Shown here piece by piece: positions 24,443 to 33,574 of a stretch of 64,000 bases of DNA. The notes below the pieces were generated by a model. It did not search any database. It was given only the letters and a program-made list of their open reading frames with translations, and was not told where the DNA came from. Every line of letters begins with the position of its first letter. The stretch's first letter is position 1. A program made the translations under genes and the position numbers. The DNA comes from Streptomyces sp. Tu 3180 (GTDB taxonomy: Bacteria; Actinomycetota; Actinomycetes; Streptomycetales; Streptomycetaceae), in assembly GCF_009852415.1 (NCBI RefSeq), contig NZ_WOXS01000002.1, positions 7,170,001 through 7,234,000 on the forward strand. The letters run 5' to 3'.

Positions 24443-26398
24443 ATGCCGAAACGCACGCGCTTCACGACCTGGAGACCGCTCGCGACGGCGGCCACCGCCG
24501 CCCTGACGGCCACGCTGCTCACCCCGGCCGCGGCAGAGGCCGCACCGCGCGAGAGCCTGCCCGTCCACTCCTACGCCGACGCCGTCCGCGAGGCCGTCTG
24601 GGTGGACACCGGACTCGACGAGGACCGCGACGGGAGGACCGACCGGGTCGCCGTCGACATCGTCCGCCCCCGCGAACCCGCACAGCGGGGCCGGAAGGTC
24701 CCCGTCATCATGGACGCCAGCCCGTACTACTCCTGCTGCGGACGCGGCAACGAGAGCCAGAGGAAGACGTACGACGCGAACGGCGACGTCGTGCGGATGC
24801 CGCTGTTCTACGACAACTACTTCGTGCCGCGCGGCTACGCCGTCGTCGGCGTCGACCTGGCCGGGACCAACCGGTCCGACGGCTGCGTGGACGTCGGCGG
24901 GCGCTCCGACATCCGGTCCGCGAAGGCCGTCGTCGACTGGCTCAACGGCCGCGGCAGGGCCTACACCACCCGCACCGGCACCGAACGGGCCGAAGCGGAC
25001 TGGACCAACGGCCGCACCGGCATGATCGGCAAGAGCTGGGACGGCACCATCGCCAACGGAGTCGCCGCGACCGGCGTCGAGGGCCTGGAGACCATCGTCC
25101 CGATCGCCGCCATCTCCTCCTGGTACGACTACTACTTCACCCGGGGCGCCCCGCTCTACGACTCCGGCCCCGACTGGCTGTCGCACTACGTCGAGAGCCC
25201 CGAGGCCCGCACCGGGTGCGCCGAAGTCCAGCGCGAACTCGTCGACGGCGCCCCGCGCACCGGCGACCGGACGCCGCTGTGGACCGAACGCGACTACGTG
25301 CGCGCCGCGAAGAAGGTGAGGGCCAGCGTCTTCCTCGTGCACGGCATGCAGGACCTCAACGTGCGGATGCAGCACGTCGGCCCCTGGTGGGACGCCCTCG
25401 CGAAGAACGGGGTCGAGCGCAAGATCTGGCTCTCCCAGACCGGCCACGTCGACCCCTTCGACTTCCGCCGCGCCGAGTGGGTCGACACCCTGCACCGCTG
25501 GTTCGACCACGAACTGCTCGGCTACGACAACGGCGTCGACCGCGAGCCCATGGCCGACATCGAGCGCCGGCCCGACCAGTGGGCCACCTCCGCGACCTGG
25601 CCGCCGCGCGGCACGCGCACCGCGGCCCTGCGCCCCGCGCAGGGCACCGAGGCAGGTGTCGGCACCCTGGGCCTGCGCGGGGGAGGGGGCACCGAGACCT
25701 TCACCGACGACCCGCGGCTGAGCGAGACCGACTGGGCCGCGCGGGTCGACACCCCGACCCCGGACAAGGCCGGGTTCGTCACCGGGCCGCTCACCCGGGA
25801 CCTGCGGCTGTCCGGCTCCTCCCGGGTCACCGTCACCGCCGCCCCCAGCACCCCGACGGCCCACCTGTCCGCCGTCCTCGTGGACCTCGGCCCCGACACC
25901 GTCCGTGACTACGCCGACGAGGGCGAGGGCATCACCACCCTCACCGAGCGCACCTGCTGGGGCGCGAGCACCGAGGGCGACAGCTCCTGCTTCAAGGAGA
26001 CCCGCGCCAAGACCACCGACGTCGGCTTCACCGTCGTCAGCCGGGGCTGGGCCGATCTCGGCACCCACGCGAACAGCGCCGAGGGCGAGCCCCTCACCCC
26101 CGGCAAGCGGTACACGATCACGCTCGACCTGGCGGCCACCGACCACGTCGTGCCCGAGGGACACCGCCTGGCGCTGATCGTCGCGGGCACCGACCGGGGC
26201 CTGATCGACCCCCCGGCCGACACCCCGACCCTCACCCTCGACCTGGCCCGCACCGTCGCGCGCGTCCCGTTCGTCGGCGGAACGGCCGCGTTCGCCCGCG
26301 CCACCGCGGGCTCGCACGCCGAGGCCCGGGACACGGTCCTGGACGGCGTGGACCGGCCGGACACCACCACCCACCGCGTCCCCGGGCCGACCCGGTGA
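24443..26398 (+). CDS. Secreted Xaa-Pro dipeptidyl-peptidase (CocE/NonD family)
   Basis: Predicted 651-residue exported serine peptidase releasing X-Pro dipeptides. It has a signal peptide (basic start, hydrophobic Ala/Thr/Leu span, cleavage near AEAA). The alpha/beta-hydrolase triad is Ser in GKSWDG, Asp in HGMQDLNV and His in TGHVDPF. The C-terminal jelly-roll (about 450-620) is that of PepX/CocE. ATG at 24443 is chosen; an ATG five codons upstream is in frame and possible. The stop overlaps the next start (GTGA), tying it to a zinc carboxypeptidase for joint extracellular peptide use. Confidence 0.87.
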   Translation: MPKRTRFTTWRPLATAATAALTATLLTPAAAEAAPRESLPVHSYADAVREAVWVDTGLDEDRDGRTDRVAVDIVRPREPAQRGRKVPVIMDASPYYSCCGRGNESQRKTYDANGDVVRMPLFYDNYFVPRGYAVVGVDLAGTNRSDGCVDVGGRSDIRSAKAVVDWLNGRGRAYTTRTGTERAEADWTNGRTGMIGKSWDGTIANGVAATGVEGLETIVPIAAISSWYDYYFTRGAPLYDSGPDWLSHYVESPEARTGCAEVQRELVDGAPRTGDRTPLWTERDYVRAAKKVRASVFLVHGMQDLNVRMQHVGPWWDALAKNGVERKIWLSQTGHVDPFDFRRAEWVDTLHRWFDHELLGYDNGVDREPMADIERRPDQWATSATWPPRGTRTAALRPAQGTEAGVGTLGLRGGGGTETFTDDPRLSETDWAARVDTPTPDKAGFVTGPLTRDLRLSGSSRVTVTAAPSTPTAHLSAVLVDLGPDTVRDYADEGEGITTLTERTCWGASTEGDSSCFKETRAKTTDVGFTVVSRGWADLGTHANSAEGEPLTPGKRYTITLDLAATDHVVPEGHRLALIVAGTDRGLIDPPADTPTLTLDLARTVARVPFVGGTAAFARATAGSHAEARDTVLDGVDRPDTTTHRVPGPTR

Positions 26399-27663
26399 AG
26401 CGCGCCCTCGCCCTCGCCGCCACCGTCCTCGCCGCCTCCCTCGTCACCGCACCGGCACAGGCCGGGGAGGACTCCCCGCCCCGGACCGGGTTCGAGGCGA
26501 GCGACGGCGCCCGCTGGACCACCCTGGACGAGGAGCGGCGCTTCCTCGCCGCCGTCGACCGGGCGAGCAGCCGGGTCTCCGTCAGCCGGATCGGCACCAC
26601 GAAACAGGACCGGCCGCTCCGGCTGGTCCGCGTCGGCACCGGAGCCGCCCCCCACACGATCCTGCTGGTGTGCAGCCAGCACGGCGACGAGCCCGCCGGC
26701 CGCGAGGCCTGCCTGACCACGATCCGCGACCTGGCGTTCGCCGGGGACCGGCGGACCCGCCGCTTCCTGGAGCGCACCACGGTGCTCGTCGTCCCGACCG
26801 CCAACCCCGACGGCCGGGCCGCCGGCACCCGCGGCAACGGCGACGGCGTCGACGTCAACCGCGACCACCTCGCCCTGCGGACCGCCGAGGGCCGCGCCCT
26901 GGCCGCCGTCGTCCGCGACCGGTGGCCGGATGTCGTCTACGACCTGCACGAGTACGGCGCCACACCCCGGTTCTACGACAAGGACCTGTTCGACCTGTGG
27001 CCGCGCAACCTCAACACCCACCCGGCCGTCCACCACGCCGCACGGACCCTGTCCGGCGACTACGTCCGCCCGGCCGCCGGCGCCGCCGGGTACTCGACCG
27101 GCACGTACGGCATCTGGACCGACCCCGTCACCGGTGAACCGGTCCGCCAGACCGCCGGCGACGGACAGGAACGCATCCTGCGCAACATGTCCGGGATCAA
27201 GCACGGCGTCGGCCTGCTCATCGAGAGCCGTGTCGACCCGCTCACCGAGGCGGAGCGGTCCGACGAGGCGCTCAACAACCGGCGCAGGGTGAGATCCCAG
27301 CTCGCCGCGCTCGACGGCCTGATCCGATTCGCCGGGGAACGTCGCAAGGAGGTCGAGGCGGCCACCGCCGGGGCCCGCGCCGCCGGGTACTCCGACACCG
27401 GCCCCGTCCATCTGGGCGGCGCCGACAACGACCCGCCGGAACCGTCCGAGGTGATCGCCGACCCGCCGTGCGGCTACCGCCTCACGGCCGGTCAGTACGC
27501 GGACGCCGGGGACGAGCTGGCCCTGCACGGCGTACGCGTCCGGCCGGACGGCGACGGCGTTCTCGTCCCCCTGCGGCAGCCGCTGCGCGCGCTCGTTCCG
27601 CTGCTCCTGGACGAGCGGGCCGCGTACCACCTGGTGGAGGGGGAGCCCGACGCGTCGTGCTGA
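26395..27663 (+). CDS. Secreted M14-family zinc carboxypeptidase
   Basis: Predicted 422-residue exported metallopeptidase. The signal peptide ends near AQA (residues 1-23). Zinc ligands are His96 and Glu99 in QHGDEPAG and His185 in DLHEYG. The substrate block NPDGR...GVDVNRDH is at about 137-158, and Glu in LLIESR is the probable general base. GTG start overlaps the upstream peptidase stop, so the two are co-translated. It likely trims C-terminal residues outside the cell. The C-terminal 100 residues lie outside the catalytic core. Confidence 0.87.
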   Translation: MKRALALAATVLAASLVTAPAQAGEDSPPRTGFEASDGARWTTLDEERRFLAAVDRASSRVSVSRIGTTKQDRPLRLVRVGTGAAPHTILLVCSQHGDEPAGREACLTTIRDLAFAGDRRTRRFLERTTVLVVPTANPDGRAAGTRGNGDGVDVNRDHLALRTAEGRALAAVVRDRWPDVVYDLHEYGATPRFYDKDLFDLWPRNLNTHPAVHHAARTLSGDYVRPAAGAAGYSTGTYGIWTDPVTGEPVRQTAGDGQERILRNMSGIKHGVGLLIESRVDPLTEAERSDEALNNRRRVRSQLAALDGLIRFAGERRKEVEAATAGARAAGYSDTGPVHLGGADNDPPEPSEVIADPPCGYRLTAGQYADAGDELALHGVRVRPDGDGVLVPLRQPLRALVPLLLDERAAYHLVEGEPDASC

Positions 27664-27747
27664 ACAGGTGAGTTTTGCGCCAAAGGTGGTAGGGGCGTAA
27701 CGGGAGGAGTGCTCTCCGCCCAACGGCTCTGAAGAAAGGTGCCGCCC

Positions 27748-29469
27748 GTGGCGCAGGACCACCACAGCGACAAGGACCACACGGCAGGCCCGCTCCCGGG
27801 CTCGGAAGCGGGCCTGCCCGGCCGGGAGCGCCCCCGGACCGACCGGATGGTGTTCGGCGTCACGGCCGTGCTCACCCTCGCGTTCGTGATCTGGGGCGCC
27901 ACCGCGACGGACTCGCTCGAGAACGTCTCCAGCAGCATGCTGAGCGGACTGATGCACAACGGCGGCTGGGCGTTCGTGCTGGCCGCCTCCGGCTTCGTCG
28001 TCTTCGCCCTCTGGCTCGCGGCCAGCCGCTACGGCCGGATCCACCTCGGTGCCGAGGGCGAGGAACCGGAGTTCCGCACCGTCTCGTGGGTCGCGATGAT
28101 GTTCAGCGCGGGCATGGGCATCGGCCTGATGTTCTACGGCGTCAGCGAGCCGCTGGCGCACTACGTCACGCCGCCGCCCGGCACCGCCCCGGCCGACTCC
28201 GGCGACCGCATGGAGACGGCCATGGCGACCACGCTGTTCCACTGGACGCTCCACCCCTGGGCGATCTACGCCGTGGTCGGTCTCGCCATCGCCTACAGCA
28301 CCTTCCGCAGGCGCCGCCGGCAGACCATCAGCGCCGTCTTCACCCCGCTCATCGGCGAGAAGCACGCGGGCGGGGCCGGCGGACGCGTCATCGACATCCT
28401 CGCGATCGTCGCCACCGTCTTCGGCTCCGCGGCCTCGCTGGGCCTCGGCGCGCTGCAGATCGGCTCCGGCGTGCGGGAGCTCGGCTGGATGGACGAGGTG
28501 AGCACCGGGCTGCTCGTCGGCATCATCGCGGTGCTGACGGTGGCGTTCGTCGCCTCCGCGGTCTCGGGCGTGGAGAAGGGCATCCAGTGGCTCTCCAACA
28601 CCAACATGGTGCTGGCGCTGGTCCTCGCCCTGTTCGTGTTCGTGGCCGGCCCGACGATCATCGTCCTCGACCTGCTGCCCACCTCCGTCTTCTCCTACCT
28701 GGGCGAGCTGCCCGAGCTGGCCGCCCGCACCGAGGCCAGCGGCGGCGAGGGGGTCGCCGACTGGCTGGGCAGCTGGACCGTCTTCTACTGGGCGTGGTGG
28801 ATCTCCTGGACGCCCTTCGTCGGCATGTTCATCGCCCGCATCAGCCGGGGCCGTACGATCCGCCAGTTCATCGGCGGGGTGATCCTCGTGCCCAGCACGG
28901 TCAGCCTCGTCTGGTTCGCGGTCTTCGGCGGTTCCGCGATGAGGCTCCAGGAGCAGGGCGACCTGGGGAAGGAGGCCACGCCGGAGGGCCGTCTCTTCGC
29001 CGTGCTCCAGGAGTTCCCCGCCGCCACGGCCACGAGCCTGCTGGTGATGGTCCTCGTCGGCATCTTCTTCGTCTCGGGCGCGGACGCGGCCTCGGTCGTC
29101 ATGGGCACCCTCTCGCAGAAGGGCGCCCTGGAGCCGGGCCGCCTGGTGGTGGTGTTCTGGGGCGTCGTCACCGGCGCGGTGGCCGCGATCATGCTGCTCG
29201 TCGGCAGCGGTCAGGGCGACGCGCTGACCGGCCTGCAGAACCTCACGATCCTCGCGGCGGCCCCGTTCGTCGTCGTGATGATCCTCATGTGCGTGGCACT
29301 CATGCGCGACCTGCGCCGGGACCCGGTCATCGTGCGCGGCGAGATGGGCTCCGAGGCGGTGGAACTCGCCGTCATCCAGGGGCACGAGAAGTACGACGGC
29401 GAGTTCGAACTCCGCATCGGCCCCGGCCGGGGCCCGGACGTGGAGGGGGATCCCATCGGCAAGCACTGA
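27748..29469 (+). CDS. BCCT-family transporter (betaine/choline/carnitine type)
   Basis: Predicted 573-residue, 12-span sodium- or proton-coupled transporter for quaternary amines such as glycine betaine. MMFSAGMGIGLMFYGVSEP (about 115-135) and the signature FYWAWWISWTPFVGMFIARISRGRTIRQF (about 345-375) define the family. A charged 35-residue N-terminus and a 60-residue C-terminal tail may sense osmolarity. GTG at 27748 with AAAGG upstream is preferred over a GTG three codons earlier. A 20-bp hairpin follows. Substrate is unproven. Confidence 0.9.
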   Translation: MAQDHHSDKDHTAGPLPGSEAGLPGRERPRTDRMVFGVTAVLTLAFVIWGATATDSLENVSSSMLSGLMHNGGWAFVLAASGFVVFALWLAASRYGRIHLGAEGEEPEFRTVSWVAMMFSAGMGIGLMFYGVSEPLAHYVTPPPGTAPADSGDRMETAMATTLFHWTLHPWAIYAVVGLAIAYSTFRRRRRQTISAVFTPLIGEKHAGGAGGRVIDILAIVATVFGSAASLGLGALQIGSGVRELGWMDEVSTGLLVGIIAVLTVAFVASAVSGVEKGIQWLSNTNMVLALVLALFVFVAGPTIIVLDLLPTSVFSYLGELPELAARTEASGGEGVADWLGSWTVFYWAWWISWTPFVGMFIARISRGRTIRQFIGGVILVPSTVSLVWFAVFGGSAMRLQEQGDLGKEATPEGRLFAVLQEFPAATATSLLVMVLVGIFFVSGADAASVVMGTLSQKGALEPGRLVVVFWGVVTGAVAAIMLLVGSGQGDALTGLQNLTILAAAPFVVVMILMCVALMRDLRRDPVIVRGEMGSEAVELAVIQGHEKYDGEFELRIGPGRGPDVEGDPIGKH

Positions 29470-29474
29470 CCCCC

Positions 29475-29519
29475 GCGGCCCCGCCCCGGCCCGGGCCGCC
29501 CGGGCCGGGGCGGGGCCGC
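29475..29519 (+). terminator. 20-bp hairpin terminator of the BCCT gene
   Basis: Arms 29475-29494 and 29500-29519 are exact reverse complements with a 5-base loop, six bases after the stop. Confidence 0.75.
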
Positions 29520-29580
29520 TCCCGGCCGACGGCCGCCACCGGTGGCCGGCGCGCCGGCACCCGCCCGCCGCCTCCCCGGT

Positions 29581-30534
29581 TCAGGGGGCGGCCAGCGCCG
29601 CCGCACGGTCCGCGCAGCCCCAGGCCACCGTGACGCCCGCGCCGCCGTGGCCGTAGTTGTGCACCAGCAGCCGTCCGTCCGCGAGCGGTTCGCGCTCCAG
29701 GCGCACCGTGTCCCGGGCGGGGCGCAGCCCCACCCGGTGCTCCAGGACCCGCGCGCCGGCGATCTCCGGCCGCAGGGCCGCGCACCGCCGCACGATCGCC
29801 TCGGCCACCGCCGGGTCCGGCTCCAGGGACCAGGCGTCCTCCTCCGCCGTGCCGCCCAGCACCAGCCGCCCGGGCTGCGGGAAGAAGTACGCCATCTCGC
29901 CGTCGGGACCCGTGGAGACCGTCCAGGTGTCGATCCCCGGGTTCTCCACGACCACCAGCTGCCCCCGCACCGGCCGCACCGACGCGTCCGGGACCAGCTC
30001 CCGCGCCCCCAGCCCCGCGCAGTTGACCACGACCGGCGCGCCGGCCCGCGCGAGGTCCGTCACCGTACGCGTCTCGACCGTCCCGCCCGCCGCCAGCAGC
30101 CGCTCCCGCAGCCACGGCAGGTGGGCCGGCATGTCGATGAGCGGCAGCCGGGCCCGCACCCCCGGCCCGGCGGGATACTCCTCGGCCGTCGCCCGGCGCA
30201 GCCCCGGCAGGCGCGCGGCGGCCCACGCGCCGACCTCGTCCGGCGAGGTCTCGCCCAGCACTCCCTCGACCAGGCGCACGCCGGTGGTCCCCGGGCGCTC
30301 CGCCAGCTCCTCGTACACCTCCAGCGACCGCAGCGCCCACGCGCGCGCCGACGCCACCGGCTCGATCCGGTACGGCCACCACAGCGCGCCCGCGACCGCC
30401 GAGGTGGTCCGCTCCACCGGGTCCCGCGTCCACAGCCGTACCCGCACACCGCGTTCGGCGAGGACCACGGCCGTCGTCAGCCCGACGACCCCACCGCCGA
30501 TCACGAGGACGTCGCAGTCCGGTTCGCTCTCCAT
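29581..30534 (-). CDS. FAD-dependent D-amino-acid oxidase-like protein
   Basis: Predicted 317-residue flavoprotein. The dinucleotide-binding motif DVLVIGGGVVGLTTAVVLAERG lies at about 8-29; AGALWWPYR follows. The C-terminal NYGHGGAGVTVAWGCA is the classic D-amino-acid oxidase signature. It probably deaminates D-amino acids, with possible roles in cell-wall turnover. ATG at 30534 is preferred; TAACGT seven bases upstream could be the -10 of a leaderless mRNA. It is divergent from the unknown gene at 30602. Confidence 0.86.
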   Translation of the reverse strand: MESEPDCDVLVIGGGVVGLTTAVVLAERGVRVRLWTRDPVERTTSAVAGALWWPYRIEPVASARAWALRSLEVYEELAERPGTTGVRLVEGVLGETSPDEVGAWAAARLPGLRRATAEEYPAGPGVRARLPLIDMPAHLPWLRERLLAAGGTVETRTVTDLARAGAPVVVNCAGLGARELVPDASVRPVRGQLVVVENPGIDTWTVSTGPDGEMAYFFPQPGRLVLGGTAEEDAWSLEPDPAVAEAIVRRCAALRPEIAGARVLEHRVGLRPARDTVRLEREPLADGRLLVHNYGHGGAGVTVAWGCADRAAALAAP

Positions 30535-30601
30535 CCGGGGGACGTTAGCGGAATATGTCATGCCGTGCTCAGGTCCGTGCCGCGGTGGGAATACTCACGC
30601 C

Positions 30602-31624
30602 ATGGCTGCCGAGTACGCGACCTTCGGCCTGACACCGGCGACAAGGGCCGGTGGACTCCTCGCAGGCGGTGACTACCAGGTCCACCGGGACTTCGTCGAC
30701 TTCGTCGTCGACGGACGCCCGCTGCTCTTCCGCCTCTCCGACCTGGACGCCGTCTCCCCGCTCGCCTCCGACGTCCCGCCCGCCATCTTCACCGCCCAGG
30801 TCCGCGGCCTGCTGCTGGAGGCCGAGGCGCCGCTGCCCGCCGGCCGGTACATCGTCTACGGCTGCCCCGAGTGCGCGGACCTCGCCTGCGGCGCGGTGAC
30901 CGCGGTCATCGAACGCGACGGCGAGGACTTCGTCTGGCGGGACTTCGCCTGGCAGACCGGCGTCCACGCCGACCTGGAGCTCAACGGCTACCACGGCATA
31001 GGCCCGTTCCGCTTCCGCGGCGCCGAGTACCGCACGGCCCTCGCCGCCCTGCTGGACGGCGGCTCCCCGGGCACCCGCCGCCGGGTCCTGCTGATCGGAT
31101 CCCGCGTCGCCCTGCTCGCCAGGCTCGCCGCGGCACTGCGCACCATCGGCATCGGCGCCGACATCGCCCAGGACGCCGAGGGCGTCCCGGCCGACGAGCT
31201 GCGGGCCTACGGCGCCGTGGTCTTCGGCCGGTCGGCCGGTGCCGGGGAACGCGACGCCGTGCGCCGCGCCTTCGCCGCCGCCGGTGTCGACGTGCCCTGC
31301 GTCGACGGCTCCGTCCCGGTCGTCCCGCTCCTCGTCGCCCGGACCGAACAGGCGCTGGACCGCAGCCCGCGGGAACGGCGCCGCCTGACGGACCTCACCG
31401 CCGCCGGCGACGCGGCGGAGGTGGAGGTCACCTCGTCCTGCCGGGTGCGGCTCACCGCGTACCGCGTCGACCGCCTCTCCCGCGCCCGCACCCAGGACCT
31501 CTTCGACGGAGTCCTGGAACCCGGCCGCCACCGCGTCCCGCTGGACCCGAAGGCGGTGAAGGGCGAGGCGTTCGTCGTGGCGCGCACCGGGGGGACGGTG
31601 CTGGTGGCGGCCGTGGGGCGGTGA
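30602..31624 (+). CDS. Hypothetical protein with Cys-rich segment
   Basis: Predicted 340-residue soluble protein I cannot place in a family. Residues 1-150 contain GCPECADLACG (Cys88, Cys91, Cys96), a spacing that could hold a metal. A hydrophobic strand RRVLLIGSRVALLARLAAALRTIG at about 161-185 opens an apparent Rossmann-like half. There is no signal peptide or membrane span. The ATG lies seven bases after a possible -10 (AATACT), suggesting a leaderless mRNA divergent from the oxidase. An ABC-F gene follows 48 bases on. Confidence 0.75.
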   Translation: MAAEYATFGLTPATRAGGLLAGGDYQVHRDFVDFVVDGRPLLFRLSDLDAVSPLASDVPPAIFTAQVRGLLLEAEAPLPAGRYIVYGCPECADLACGAVTAVIERDGEDFVWRDFAWQTGVHADLELNGYHGIGPFRFRGAEYRTALAALLDGGSPGTRRRVLLIGSRVALLARLAAALRTIGIGADIAQDAEGVPADELRAYGAVVFGRSAGAGERDAVRRAFAAAGVDVPCVDGSVPVVPLLVARTEQALDRSPRERRRLTDLTAAGDAAEVEVTSSCRVRLTAYRVDRLSRARTQDLFDGVLEPGRHRVPLDPKAVKGEAFVVARTGGTVLVAAVGR

Positions 31625-31672
31625 GAACCGGGGCGCGTCCGGAGGCGCGCGGCCGTTAGGATCGGCGGTCTG

Positions 31673-33313
31673 ATGACTGCCACCCTCGTCGCCAAGAACC
31701 TCGCCGCCGGTCACGGCGACCGCTCCCTGTTCACCGGCCTCGACCTCGTCGTCGCCCCCGGCGACGTGATCGGCCTGGTCGGCGCCAACGGCGCGGGCAA
31801 GTCCACGCTGCTGCGCCTGCTCGCCGGGCTCACCGCCCCCGAGCAGGGCGAGCTGCGCCTCTCCCCGCCCACCGCGACCGTCGGGCACCTCCCGCAGGAG
31901 CCGGAGCGCCGGCCCGGGGAGACCGTACGGGCGTTCCTGGCCCGCCGCACCGGCGTCACCGAGGCCCAGCGGGCCATGGACGAGGCGACCCAGGCCCTGG
32001 TCGACGGGGCCCCGGGCGCGGACGACGCGTACGCCACCGCCCTGGAGCGGTGGCTGTCCCTGGGCGGCGCCGACCTCGACGAGCGGGCCGAGGAGGTGGC
32101 CGGCTCCCTCGGCCCGGCCGTCGACCTGGACCAGCCGATGACCGCGCTCTCCGGCGGCCAGGCGGCCCGTGCGGGCCTGGCCTCCCTGCTCCTCTCCCGC
32201 TACGACGTCTTCCTCCTCGACGAGCCGACCAACGACCTCGACCTGGACGGCCTGGAACGCCTCGAACGGTTCGTGAGCGGCCTGCGCGCCGGGACCGTCG
32301 TCGTCAGCCACGACCGGGAGTTCCTCACCCGCACCGTCACCAAGGTCCTCGAACTCGACCTCGCCCAGCGGCGGATCAACCTCTACGGCGGCGGCTACGC
32401 GGCCTACCTGGAGGAGCGGGAGGTGGCCCGCCGGCACGCCCGCGACGAGTACGAGGAGTACGCCGACAAGAAGGCCGCGCTCCAGGAGCGGGCCCAGATG
32501 CAGCGCGCCTGGATGGACAAGGGCGTGAAGAACGCCCGCCGCAGGGCCGGCAACGACAACGACAAGGCCGGCCGCAAGTTCCGCAGCGAGGCCAGCGAGA
32601 AGCAGGCCGCCAAGGCCCGCCAGACGCAGCGCATGATCGAACGCCTCGACGTCGTCGAGGAGCCGCGCAAGGAGTGGGAGCTGCGCATGGAGGTCGCGGC
32701 GGCCCCGCGCTCCGGCGCGGTGGTGGCGACCCTGCGGGACGCCGAGGTCCGGCGCGGCGACTTCACGCTGGGCCCGGTGTCCCTGCAGATCGACTGGGCG
32801 GACCGGGTGGCCGTCACGGGCGCGAACGGCGCCGGCAAGTCCACGCTGCTGGGCGCCCTGCTGGGCCGCGTGCCGCTGGACGCCGGGCACGCCGCCCTCG
32901 GCTCGGGCGTGCTGCTCGGCGAGGTCGACCAGGCCCGCGCGCTGTTCCACGGCCCGGAGGCACTGCTCGACGCGTTCCGCCCGGCGGTCCCCGACCTGGA
33001 ACCGGTCGACATCCGCACCCTGCTGGCCAAGTTCGGTCTCAAGGCGGACCACGTCACACGCCCCGCGGCCACCCTGTCCCCGGGCGAACGCACCCGCGCC
33101 GCCCTCGCCCTCCTCCAGGGCCGGGGCGTCAACCTCCTGGTCCTCGACGAGCCGACCAACCACCTCGACCTGCCCGCCATCGAGCAACTGGAGTCGGCCC
33201 TCGACGCCTACGAGGGCACCCTCCTGCTGGTCACCCACGACCGCCGCATGCTCGACGCGGTCCGCGTGACCCGCCGCCTGGAGGTGGCCGGGGGCAAGGT
33301 GACCGAGAGCTGA
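31673..33313 (+). CDS. ABC-F family ATPase (second copy)
   Basis: Predicted 546-residue twin-ABC cytosolic protein of the ABC-F class, without membrane spans. Walker A GANGAGKST occurs twice, near residue 40 and in the second half. Signatures are LSGGQAARA and LSPGERTRA. A long charged interdomain linker lies at about 245-330 (RRHARDEYEEYADKKAAL and on). It is only distantly like the ABC-F protein at 5933-7558 and lacks a long leader, so a housekeeping translation factor or resistance role is equally possible. A TAGGAT hexamer 10 bases before the ATG may be its -10. Confidence 0.85.
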   Translation: MTATLVAKNLAAGHGDRSLFTGLDLVVAPGDVIGLVGANGAGKSTLLRLLAGLTAPEQGELRLSPPTATVGHLPQEPERRPGETVRAFLARRTGVTEAQRAMDEATQALVDGAPGADDAYATALERWLSLGGADLDERAEEVAGSLGPAVDLDQPMTALSGGQAARAGLASLLLSRYDVFLLDEPTNDLDLDGLERLERFVSGLRAGTVVVSHDREFLTRTVTKVLELDLAQRRINLYGGGYAAYLEEREVARRHARDEYEEYADKKAALQERAQMQRAWMDKGVKNARRRAGNDNDKAGRKFRSEASEKQAAKARQTQRMIERLDVVEEPRKEWELRMEVAAAPRSGAVVATLRDAEVRRGDFTLGPVSLQIDWADRVAVTGANGAGKSTLLGALLGRVPLDAGHAALGSGVLLGEVDQARALFHGPEALLDAFRPAVPDLEPVDIRTLLAKFGLKADHVTRPAATLSPGERTRAALALLQGRGVNLLVLDEPTNHLDLPAIEQLESALDAYEGTLLLVTHDRRMLDAVRVTRRLEVAGGKVTES

Positions 33314-33538
33314 CGGACTGTCAGCCGCCGGGCCGGGCGCGGCCGGCCGGCCACCAGGCCGTCACCGCCGGACCCCGCGTCGCGCGGAAGCCACCGCGGG
33401 CGTGCGCCCGCACCCGGACGCCCGTCCCCACCGCGCCGCGGCGGGTGCACGTCCGCCGCGACGGCCGTACGGCCGGGGCCGGCACGGAGACCCGCGCACC
33501 GGGAACCCCCGCTCACCCGGGGCCCGGTGCGGCCCGGA

Positions 33539-33566
33539 CCCCGCGGCGCGGGACCCGGGCGCGGGG
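33539..33566 (-). terminator. Hairpin terminator of tex
   Basis: CCCCGCG (33539-33545) pairs with CGCGGGG (33560-33566) next to the tex stop. The 261-base convergent gap holds no supported gene. Confidence 0.45.
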
Positions 33567-33574
33567 GAGCCGGC

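Noticed and set aside
24421..25908. A 495-codon plus-strand frame within the Xaa-Pro peptidase gene
   Set aside because: It is the +1-type shadow of the peptidase, extremely Arg/Pro-rich, with no ribosome-binding site or motif.
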